In this document: one piece after another, positions 1-6,833 of the stretch
How the letters are laid out: each line of letters begins with the position of its first letter
Numbering within the stretch: the stretch's first letter is position 1
From: Spirochaetaceae bacterium
Lineage (GTDB): Bacteria; Spirochaetota; Spirochaetia; B11-G9
Direction: 5' to 3'
Assembly: GCA_030633365.1 (NCBI GenBank)
Contig: DAOVSY010000082.1
Span: forward strand, 1-10,015
Length of the DNA: 10,015 bases
The notes under the pieces: model-generated
What the model was told of the DNA's origin: nothing
The model's database searches: none
What the model saw: only the letters and a program-made list of their open reading frames with translations
Position numbers and translations under genes: made by a program

Positions 1-1425
1 ATTCCTTCAATATATTCTGCAATTGCAGCTTTGCTTGCAGTTAAATCTGGAAAACAGGTAAGAATTGTAGAAAATCCTTTTCAAGTAATTCAGTTTAGTA
101 TAAAACGTCCACAAATAAGAATCCAAAGGAAGTCTGCTTTAAATAGTGCAGGTAAAATAATTGCAGAAGATATAAAAATTGATGTTGATACTGGTGCATA
201 CCCTCTATTTACAGATGAAATACTAAGCCAATTAATTCTTGGAGCAGCATCAATTTATTCTGTAAGCAATCTGAGAATTAAAGCTAAATCTATTACTACA
301 TCTTCACCACCAATGAATGTATTTAAAGGTTGTGGTATAGGTATGGGAGTTTTTTCTGCAGAAACCCAATATTCAAGAATTGCTGCGTTCAGACAGATAA
401 ATCCAATAGAGATAAGACAGGAGCATCTTCCTAAAACAAATCAAAAACTTCCATCCGGAGGTATTCTTAAACAAATTTCTCAAAAAGATCTGTTGAACAA
501 AGTATCTGAAATATCTGATTTTAATAGAAAATATTCAGCTTATGAAGTTCTAAAAAAGCGAACAAAAAGTAAATTTGAACAACAGGAAATTTTAAAAGGA
601 ATTGGAATTGCCATTGGATATGCAGGAAATGGATTTACAAGAAAAAGAGAAAACAGAGAAGCCTATTCGATGGAAGTAAGACTGGATCAAAATGATAAAC
701 TATCTATTTCAAGTAGTTCCAATGGATCTACTCCTGGAAATATCTGGAAAGAAACAGCAGGAAGAATCCTTGGACTGGATAGTGAATCAATTGAAATTGT
801 AAGAGGTGATACAACAATCCTACCCAATTCAGGGCCATCTTTTTTATCTAATGATCTGAGTATTATGACTAACCTTGTAGAAAGATGCTGTCTGGGAATA
901 AAAAAACACAGATTTCAAAAACCTCTTCCTATAATCGAAAAACGGAGTTTTAAATCTCCCGGGAAAGATGTTTGGGATGCAGATAAACTGAAAGGGATGC
1001 CCTTTAATGCTCTTTCCTGGGGTGCTGCTGTTGTAGAAATTGAAGTAGATCCTGTATTTTTAAGACCGGTAATTAAGGGAATCTGGACAATTTTTGATAT
1101 AGGAAGAATTCATGATCTGGAAGCAGCTCGCTCTGCAGGGGAAGCTGAAATATATGAATCACTAAACTGGGCAGCAGGTGAATCAAAACATTACCAGAAT
1201 CAGGTGTCTCTTAGTGATATAGATGAAATTGAAAAAATGGAATTACCTGAAATTAGTATAAATTTTATTGAAGATTCAAAACGGGCCAGTGGCGGAATAT
1301 CTCAGTTACCTGATACTATAATTCCATCTGCATTTGTACAGGCAGTATCCCAGGCGAGCGGTATCTATTTTGATACAATTCCTGTAACACCGGAAATAAT
1401 TTCCAAACATCTGGAGGAATATTGA
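1..1425 (+). CDS. Divergent xanthine dehydrogenase-family large (molybdopterin-binding) subunit, 3' part
   Basis: The frame is open from the first base, so the N-terminus lies outside the window; 474 residues are visible. In the family this subunit carries the molybdenum cofactor and hydroxylates the substrate. Family features, in order: an A-LLAVKSGKQVRIV helix-strand near codon 10, a DVDTGAY strand (nt 181-201), a glycine loop FKGCGIGMG (nt 322-348) where the family has FRGFGxPQG, a GDTTILPNSGP stretch (about nt 805-837), an FDIGRIHD strand followed by an LNWAAGE segment, and a typical C-terminal helix ending IPVTPEIISKHLEEY. The fold is convincing, but the pocket motifs are abnormal: GQG is replaced by STPG, TAAS by FLSN, and GEPP by GGIS (nt 1291-1302). 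The two downstream genes supply the electron-transfer subunits. The substrate cannot be named. It may be an enzyme of a divergent subfamily or a non-catalytic paralogue; family assignment is firm, activity is not. Confidence 0.85.
   Translation: MPSIYSAIAALLAVKSGKQVRIVENPFQVIQFSIKRPQIRIQRKSALNSAGKIIAEDIKIDVDTGAYPLFTDEILSQLILGAASIYSVSNLRIKAKSITTSSPPMNVFKGCGIGMGVFSAETQYSRIAAFRQINPIEIRQEHLPKTNQKLPSGGILKQISQKDLLNKVSEISDFNRKYSAYEVLKKRTKSKFEQQEILKGIGIAIGYAGNGFTRKRENREAYSMEVRLDQNDKLSISSSSNGSTPGNIWKETAGRILGLDSESIEIVRGDTTILPNSGPSFLSNDLSIMTNLVERCCLGIKKHRFQKPLPIIEKRSFKSPGKDVWDADKLKGMPFNALSWGAAVVEIEVDPVFLRPVIKGIWTIFDIGRIHDLEAARSAGEAEIYESLNWAAGESKHYQNQVSLSDIDEIEKMELPEISINFIEDSKRASGGISQLPDTIIPSAFVQAVSQASGIYFDTIPVTPEIISKHLEEY
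1413..1417 (+). promoter_or_regulatory. Ribosome binding site for the TTG-started 2Fe-2S subunit
   Basis: A GGAGG sequence lies inside the last codons of the large subunit, four bases before the TTG at 1422. The TTG overlaps the upstream TGA stop (TTGA, 1422-1425). The strong Shine-Dalgarno match and the family-typical N-terminus (MKISFKLNGKNVEF) decide this non-ATG start. The arrangement suggests translational coupling of the two subunits. Confidence 0.75.
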
Positions 1426-1907
1426 AAATTAGTTTTAAATTAAATGGGAAAAATGTAGAATTTGATTCTCCTGCAGAAACAAGACTGGTTGAACTTCTTA
1501 AAACTTCTGCAAAAATCCAAAGTCTAAGAGCAAGCTGTTATAGAGGGATATGCAGAGGATGTTCAATTTTTCTAAATGGTGATCTTGTATCCTCCTGTCT
1601 TATACCGGCTTTCCAGGCACGGGATTCCGAAATAGTAAGTTTTGAGGGATTGAGTAAAACTGATGAAATTAATGATATAATAAGCGGGTTCAAAGATGCA
1701 CATTACTACCCTTGTGATTTTTGTCAACCTGGTAAAATTATGACATCCCATTCCATTCTTGAAATCTATAATGACCCTAGTGAACACCAGATACTGGAAG
1801 CTTTTAATGGAATAAACTGTTCCTGTACAGATAAATCAACTCTTATAAAAGCTGTAAAAGCCGGAGCTTTCTATCGAAGGAGAAGAAGACGTGCAAGAAA
1901 TATATAG
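1422..1907 (+). CDS. 2Fe-2S small subunit of a xanthine dehydrogenase-type complex
   Basis: This 161-residue protein should pass electrons from the molybdenum site to FAD through two 2Fe-2S clusters. The N-terminal ferredoxin-like domain has C39, C44, C47 and C59 in the plant-type ferredoxin spacing. The C-terminal helical domain has CDFCQPG (C98, C101) and NCSCTD (C133, C135), so all eight ligands are present. Two family positions differ: the second pair normally reads CRCTGY rather than CSCTDK, and CGFCTPG is CDFCQPG. Length is normal for the family (about 150-170). The TTG start overlaps the large-subunit stop, and the 3' end overlaps the FAD subunit by 17 bases. The C-terminus carries six consecutive arginines (R152-R157) whose codons contain the ribosome binding site of the next gene. 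Identity is secure; the oxidised substrate is unknown. Confidence 0.93.
   Translation: MKISFKLNGKNVEFDSPAETRLVELLKTSAKIQSLRASCYRGICRGCSIFLNGDLVSSCLIPAFQARDSEIVSFEGLSKTDEINDIISGFKDAHYYPCDFCQPGKIMTSHSILEIYNDPSEHQILEAFNGINCSCTDKSTLIKAVKAGAFYRRRRRRARNI
1877..1882 (+). promoter_or_regulatory. Ribosome binding site for the GTG-started FAD subunit, inside the preceding gene
   Basis: AAGGAG sits eight bases before the GTG at 1891 and within the last codons of the 2Fe-2S subunit gene. It supports GTG as the start, and the resulting N-terminus (Y-x4-YPSSLNELL) matches the family. The purine-rich run around it is read in the upstream frame as arginine codons (CGA AGG AGA AGA AGA CGT). Confidence 0.75.
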
Positions 1908-2742
1908 TCATATTTTTTACCCCTCCTCTCTTAATGAATTATTAAGTATAAAAAATAAGAATCCTGATGCGGTAATATGGTCAGGAGGAACAGGCTTGAT
2001 GGGGAATCAGAAGAGTAAAGTACCTGTCCTGCCTGGAACTATAATTCAGATTTCAAAGATTTCTGAATTAAAAAAAATTAGAAGAACTGAACGTTTTTTG
2101 GAAATAGGTGCTGGTGCATCAATTAATAGGATTTTAAGCGTTGGCCAACATGTTCTTCCAAATGCCCTGGCACAGGCTATGAGGATGATAAAACCTTCTA
2201 CAATTAGAAATATGGCAACTCTCGGCGGCCATCTTTGTATGCCTGATATTAGATTGAATTTATTTAGTGTTATGTTTCTTATGGATGTCAGCCTTGAATT
2301 AAAACGTTCAGGTGGCAGCAGATGGATACAAATAAATAGATTATATAATAAAAATGGAGAAATCCAACTAAAGAATAATGAAATATTAACAAGAATTAGG
2401 ATTCCCTTTGGAAATTGGAACAGGGAATTATATAAAAGTGATGGAAACCCATTTTTTGATACAGGAAAAGCTATATCATTCTGTGTATTAGCAGATATAC
2501 AGAAAGGAATTATAAATGATTTTAGGATGGCTATAGGTAATTCCGGAAAACACACCCTTCGCAATATAGAGATGGAGTCTCTTTTAATTGGTAAAAAATT
2601 ACCTTTCAGTTCAAAAGATTCTATGATAATTGCAGAAAAACATGAGGAATGGCTAAAAAATCTTACTCTGGAGTTGGCACCTTTTCAAAGAGAACGGGCT
2701 ATTAGATTTATTTACTGGATTCTCAAAGAACTACTCCCCTGA
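1891..2742 (+). CDS. FAD-binding medium subunit of a xanthine dehydrogenase-type complex
   Basis: This 283-residue protein belongs to the CoxM/XdhB-type flavoprotein family, which takes electrons from the 2Fe-2S clusters onto FAD and passes them to an acceptor. The N-terminal PCMH-type FAD domain shows the pyrophosphate loop SGGTGLMG (residues 31-38), an IGAGASI strand near residue 71, and the second flavin loop IRNMATLGGHLCMPD (105-119). The C-terminal CO-dehydrogenase-flavoprotein domain includes FRMAIGNSGKHTLR. Length is normal (about 280-300). The loop after GGHLC reads MPDIRLNLFSV rather than the more common xxPxSDxxPxLL, so it diverges along with the large subunit. The gene starts at GTG with a good ribosome binding site, overlaps the 2Fe-2S gene by 17 bases and ends 52 bases before dnaE, so it closes the operon. 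No terminator hairpin with a T-run follows it. Confidence 0.92.
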   Translation: MQEIYSHIFYPSSLNELLSIKNKNPDAVIWSGGTGLMGNQKSKVPVLPGTIIQISKISELKKIRRTERFLEIGAGASINRILSVGQHVLPNALAQAMRMIKPSTIRNMATLGGHLCMPDIRLNLFSVMFLMDVSLELKRSGGSRWIQINRLYNKNGEIQLKNNEILTRIRIPFGNWNRELYKSDGNPFFDTGKAISFCVLADIQKGIINDFRMAIGNSGKHTLRNIEMESLLIGKKLPFSSKDSMIIAEKHEEWLKNLTLELAPFQRERAIRFIYWILKELLP

Positions 2743-2756
2743 CACCTCTTTTAAGC

Positions 2757-2786
2757 TTTACAGAAGCAGTACTAAAAGTTTATATT
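2757..2786 (+). promoter_or_regulatory. Putative sigma-70-type promoter for dnaE
   Basis: TTTACA at 2757-2762 resembles a -35 box and TATATT at 2781-2786 a -10 box, with an 18-base spacer (17 if TTATAT at 2780 is used). It is in the only gap between the dehydrogenase genes and dnaE. Transcription would start about 2792-2794, directly at the dnaE ATG. In such an AT-rich genome chance matches occur, so this is an inference from position and spacing. Confidence 0.5.
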
Positions 2787-2794
2787 CTTTTGTA

Positions 2795-5700
2795 ATGACT
2801 GAAGCACCAGATTTTATACACCTACATAATCATACCGATTTCTCTCTTCTGGACGGAGCCGCTTCAATAAAAAAAATGGTTGCAAAAGCCAAAGATCTGG
2901 GCATGAAGCATCTGGCTATTACTGATCATGGTAATATGTTTGGTGCTCTCCATTTTTATAGAGAATGCAAGGCTAATGATATTAATCCAATTTTAGGTTG
3001 TGAATTTTATGTAGCACCAGGCAGCAGGAATATAAAATCTGGAAATGACAAAAAGAGCAGATCAAATCATTTAATACTCCTTGCAAAAAACTATGAAGGC
3101 TATAAAAACCTTATGGTACTGGCTTCAAAAGCTTATACAGAGGGTTTTTATTATAAACCAAGAATTGATGATGAGCTTCTTGAACAATACAGCTCAAATC
3201 TTATTTGTACATCTTCATGCCTTGCAGGTTATATTCCTCGAAAACTTTTAGATAATCAATTTGAAGATGCAAAAACCAAGGCAAAATTTTACCAGGATAT
3301 TTTTGGTAAAAATAATTTTTATCTTGAACTTCAGGATCATGGTATTCCTGAACAAAAAATTGTAAATGAAAAAATGATAGTTCTTTCCAAAGAAACTGGC
3401 ATTCCTTTAGTGGCCACAAATGATATGCACTATTTGGATAAAGAAGATGCAAACGCTCAGGATATACTTATATGTATAGGAACTAATAAGAAAAAACACG
3501 AAGAGAAAAGGATGAGATTTTCAAGTTCCGAATTTTATATGAAATCAAAAGAAGAGATGTTTGAGACTTTTAAAGAAACACCAGAAGCCCTTCAAAATAC
3601 AGTCAGAATAGCAGAAAGCTGTAGTATTAAAATTGATCTTCCAGGACCACTTCTCCCTGAATATGAAATACCTGAAGAATTTACAACTCCTGATGAATAT
3701 CTGAGGGCTTTAACACAGGAAGGGTTAGTTAAAAGGTATCCAGAAATTACTGATGAAATAAAAAAACGAGCTAAATTCGAACTGGATATTATAATAAATA
3801 TGGGATTTACCGGATATTTTTTAATTGTCTGGGATTTCATCCATTTTGCCAGAGAAAATGATATACCTGTAGGACCTGGGAGAGGCTCAGGGGCAGGATC
3901 TATAGTAGCATTTGCTTTGCTGATCACAGATATTGATCCCCTTAAGTATGGTCTGATATTTGAACGTTTTTTAAATCCTGATCGTGTTTCCATGCCTGAT
4001 TTTGATATAGATTTTTGCTTTGAAAGACGACAGGAAGTTATAGATTATGTTACCAGAAAATATGGAAAAGACAGGGTAGGTCAAATAATAACTTTTGGAA
4101 CATTAAAAGCTAAAGCAGTTGTAAGAGATGTTGCCAGAGTACTGGATTTTCCATACTCAGAGTCTGATCAAATTTCTAAACTAATACCTTCAGATCCTAA
4201 AATGACTCTGGAAAAAGCTATAGCTCTTGAACCTAAATTAAAAGAAATAGAGTCCAGAGGTGACAAGTTCAAAGAACTAATTGATACAGGAAAACGCCTT
4301 GAAGGTTTGTCACGACATGCATCTACCCATGCTGCAGGGGTAGTTATTGGAAGAAGTATTCTAACTGACTATGTACCTCTTTACAGGGATTCAAAAACTG
4401 GTTCTATTTCTACTCAGTATACAATGGACCTCCTTGAAGATTGTGGTTTGGTTAAGATGGATTTCCTTGGATTAAAAACTCTGACACTAATAAAAAATAC
4501 TGAAACTTTAATAAAAAGAAAAACTCCAAATTTCTCTTCCGAAGAGATCCCCGAAAATGATGCTCCAACTTTTAAACTTCTGGGAAATGGCAAGAGTGTT
4601 TGTGTTTTTCAGTTTGAAAGCTCTGGTATGCAGGGAATTCTTAAACAGGCTAAGCCAGATACAATTGAAGATCTTATAGCTCTTAATGCACTATACCGTC
4701 CTGGCCCCATGCAGTACATCCCTCAGTTTATTGATAGTAAAAACGGCCGCAAGGCAATTGTATATCCCGATCCAAGTCTGGAAAACACCCTAAAGCCAAC
4801 TTATGGAGTTATTGTATACCAGGAGCAAGTAATGGAAGTTGCCAGAATTGTTGGTGGGTTTTCATTGGGAAAAGCAGATATCCTGCGACGGGCTATGGGA
4901 AAGAAAAAAGTAAAAGAAATGGACAAAATGAAAATTGAGTTCATTGAGGGTGCAGTTAAACAAGGTTATACAACAAAAAAAGCTGAGGATATCTTTGAGA
5001 TGCTGGTACCATTTGCCGGTTATGGATTTAACAAATCACACGCAGCAGCATATTCTGTTATTGCTTATAAAACAGCATATTTAAAAGCTAATTATCCTGC
5101 TGAATTTATGGCAGCAAACCTGACTAACGAAATTAATACCCAGGATAAAATGACCTTATATATAAATGAAACTAAAAGTATGGGTCTAAATATACTTCCT
5201 CCAAATATCAATCTCTCTTATAAAAAGTTTGCAGTTGCCAATGGAGATATTGTCTATGGACTTGTTGGAGTAAAAAATGTAGGTGCAGCGGCTGTTGAAG
5301 AAATAATCAAAGCAAGGGAAGAAAATGGAGAATATACATCTTTCATCGATTTTCTCGAGAAGGTTGATTTAAAAAGTGTAAATCGTAAAGTAATGGAGTC
5401 TTTAATTAGTTGTGGTGCATTCGATTCTTTTGAGGAAAACAGGGCAACTCTTCTTCATAATATGGAAAGAGTTCTGGAATTTGTTACAAAAATTAAAGCT
5501 CAGTCAATGTTTGGACAAACATCTCTTTTTGATGGTGATGATGGCTCAGCTCTACCCTCTTTTGATATGGAAAATATCCAGGAACTTCCTGTTCTGGATA
5601 TGTTAAACAACGAAAAAGAACTATTGGGATATTATTTTTCCGGCCATCCTATGGATAAGTACAGACAAACATGGAAAAAAAGCATAAACCTTCATCTTAA

Positions 5701-6223
5701 TAATTCTGAAAAAGCAATGCCTGACAGAAAGTATACAATTATGGGAACTATTACAAGTTCCAGAGTTATTACTACCAAAAGAGGACAGCAAATGGCTTTC
5801 CTTCAAGTTGAAGATTTTGAAGGTTCTATTGAGTTAATAGTTTTTCCCAAAATCTGGGAAGAAAAAAGTATATACCTGAATGTTGATTCAATTATGGGAT
5901 TTTCCGGCAAGATTGATTCTTCCAGAGGAGATCCAAAATTACTTGTAGACGAAGTATTACGACCTGAAGAGATGAAAGAATCAGGAAATTCTGAAGTACA
6001 TATAAAAATGGGTAGAAACTTTAATGAAGAAGATCTAATTTCTCTTAGATCATTTTTAATTGATAATCAGGGTAATTCATCGGTATATCTTCATTTGCTT
6101 ACAAAGGAAGATAACAATGATACAATTGTAAAGGTATCCGGTCAGATTACAATGGGAGCATCTGAAGGTGTTCTAAAAGAAATAGAAACCTATCCTAATA
6201 TTGAAGAAGTATGGGTATCATAA
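2795..6223 (+). CDS. dnaE: DNA polymerase III alpha subunit (DnaE)
   Basis: This 1142-residue protein is the catalytic subunit of the chromosomal replicase and has normal length for DnaE1 (about 1140-1180). Domains in order: an N-terminal PHP domain beginning FIHLHNHTDFSLLDGA; the C-family polymerase core with GPGRGSGAGS (360-369) and catalytic aspartates D404 and D406 in PDFDIDF and D556 in VKMDFLG; a helix-hairpin-helix region from about 801 to 880; an internal beta-clamp-binding motif QTSLF (908-912); an OB-fold at about 975-1050 (starting near MGTITSSRVITTKRG); and a C-terminal tau-binding type tail. All nine PHP metal ligands appear present (H11, H13, D20, H45, E70, H92, C142, D210, H212). 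The ATG is the only in-frame start that gives the usual N-terminus, and no Shine-Dalgarno sequence precedes it. yggT follows after 21 bases, so the genes are probably co-transcribed. Confidence 0.98.
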   Translation: MTEAPDFIHLHNHTDFSLLDGAASIKKMVAKAKDLGMKHLAITDHGNMFGALHFYRECKANDINPILGCEFYVAPGSRNIKSGNDKKSRSNHLILLAKNYEGYKNLMVLASKAYTEGFYYKPRIDDELLEQYSSNLICTSSCLAGYIPRKLLDNQFEDAKTKAKFYQDIFGKNNFYLELQDHGIPEQKIVNEKMIVLSKETGIPLVATNDMHYLDKEDANAQDILICIGTNKKKHEEKRMRFSSSEFYMKSKEEMFETFKETPEALQNTVRIAESCSIKIDLPGPLLPEYEIPEEFTTPDEYLRALTQEGLVKRYPEITDEIKKRAKFELDIIINMGFTGYFLIVWDFIHFARENDIPVGPGRGSGAGSIVAFALLITDIDPLKYGLIFERFLNPDRVSMPDFDIDFCFERRQEVIDYVTRKYGKDRVGQIITFGTLKAKAVVRDVARVLDFPYSESDQISKLIPSDPKMTLEKAIALEPKLKEIESRGDKFKELIDTGKRLEGLSRHASTHAAGVVIGRSILTDYVPLYRDSKTGSISTQYTMDLLEDCGLVKMDFLGLKTLTLIKNTETLIKRKTPNFSSEEIPENDAPTFKLLGNGKSVCVFQFESSGMQGILKQAKPDTIEDLIALNALYRPGPMQYIPQFIDSKNGRKAIVYPDPSLENTLKPTYGVIVYQEQVMEVARIVGGFSLGKADILRRAMGKKKVKEMDKMKIEFIEGAVKQGYTTKKAEDIFEMLVPFAGYGFNKSHAAAYSVIAYKTAYLKANYPAEFMAANLTNEINTQDKMTLYINETKSMGLNILPPNINLSYKKFAVANGDIVYGLVGVKNVGAAAVEEIIKAREENGEYTSFIDFLEKVDLKSVNRKVMESLISCGAFDSFEENRATLLHNMERVLEFVTKIKAQSMFGQTSLFDGDDGSALPSFDMENIQELPVLDMLNNEKELLGYYFSGHPMDKYRQTWKKSINLHLNNSEKAMPDRKYTIMGTITSSRVITTKRGQQMAFLQVEDFEGSIELIVFPKIWEEKSIYLNVDSIMGFSGKIDSSRGDPKLLVDEVLRPEEMKESGNSEVHIKMGRNFNEEDLISLRSFLIDNQGNSSVYLHLLTKEDNNDTIVKVSGQITMGASEGVLKEIETYPNIEEVWVS

Positions 6224-6244
6224 AAAACAAAGGATTAATTTAAT

Positions 6245-6832
6245 ATGGATTTAGCATTAAGAGTTGTTACGGGTGTTTTATCAGGATATATGCTCCTGCT
6301 TTTTATACGAATAATAATTACATGGTTCAGTGGTTCAGATTTTGGAAGACCTTATGAAATACTAAAGTCAATTACTGATCCATATCTAAACTACTTCAGG
6401 CAATTTACTTTTTTAAAATTTGGGATGATGGATTTTTCATCCATTGCAGGGATTCTTTTACTTGTAATTTTATTGAATATTTTAAATACAATATCAAGCT
6501 ATGGTTCAATTACCTTCGGACTGATACTGGCTATAATATTAGGAGCAGTCTGGTCGGCAGTAAATTTTTTAATTACTTTTTTTATAATGCTTATTTTTAT
6601 AAGACTTATAACTGGTATGATTAATGCAACACGACAATCACCATTAATGACAACTATAGAAACAATAATTTCTCCAGTAACAAATATTGTTTATCATAAA
6701 ATTTTTAAAAATAATAATATTACCTATACTACATGTCTGGCTGTTTCGGGAGCAATACTTTTAGTCTTACTAATGGGTGGAAATGTTATTACAAGTTATT
6801 TAGGCAATTTTTTAGGAAATCTTTCATTTTAA
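6245..6832 (+). CDS. yggT: YggT-family integral membrane protein with two YGGT repeats
   Basis: This is a hydrophobic 195-residue protein. Likely membrane segments lie at about 7-28, 62-84, 88-122 (possibly two) and 161-180. Two copies of the YGGT unit are visible: repeat 1 has LFIRIIITW (19-27) followed by ITDPYLNYFR (43-52); repeat 2 has IFIRLITGM (117-125) followed by IISPVTNIVY (141-150). In each, a membrane helix with an F-I-R signature leads to an amphipathic S/T-x-P segment. The family is poorly understood; members have been linked to osmotic tolerance, to chloroplast cytochrome b6 maturation (CCB3) and to division-gene clusters, and none of these can be assigned here. AAAGGA (6229-6234) is ten bases before the ATG. 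The gene ends one base before recG, so it sits in the dnaE-recG transcription unit. Family call is firm, function unknown. Confidence 0.88.
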   Translation: MDLALRVVTGVLSGYMLLLFIRIIITWFSGSDFGRPYEILKSITDPYLNYFRQFTFLKFGMMDFSSIAGILLLVILLNILNTISSYGSITFGLILAIILGAVWSAVNFLITFFIMLIFIRLITGMINATRQSPLMTTIETIISPVTNIVYHKIFKNNNITYTTCLAVSGAILLVLLMGGNVITSYLGNFLGNLSF

Positions 6833-6833
6833 A

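Noticed and set aside
31..33. TTG as the start of the large subunit
   Set aside because: The frame stays open to base 1 and the preceding residues (IPSIYSAIAA) continue the conserved family helix, so the gene simply runs in from the left.
1..1425. Large subunit as a decaying pseudogene
   Set aside because: There is no internal stop or frameshift, overlaps and ribosome binding sites with partners are intact, and the conserved fold extends to the C-terminus.
2046..2564. Long minus-strand reading frame opposite the FAD subunit gene
   Set aside because: It is the complement of a well-recognised gene, has no family resemblance and no ribosome binding site; a shadow frame.
2743..2794. Terminator after the dehydrogenase genes (GCTTT-ACA-GAAGC)
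   Set aside because: The stem is only five pairs including a wobble and no T-run follows directly; it also overlaps the promoter-like boxes.
3592..3993. Minus-strand reading frame opposite dnaE
   Set aside because: It lies opposite the conserved polymerase core and its composition follows from the coding strand; not a gene.
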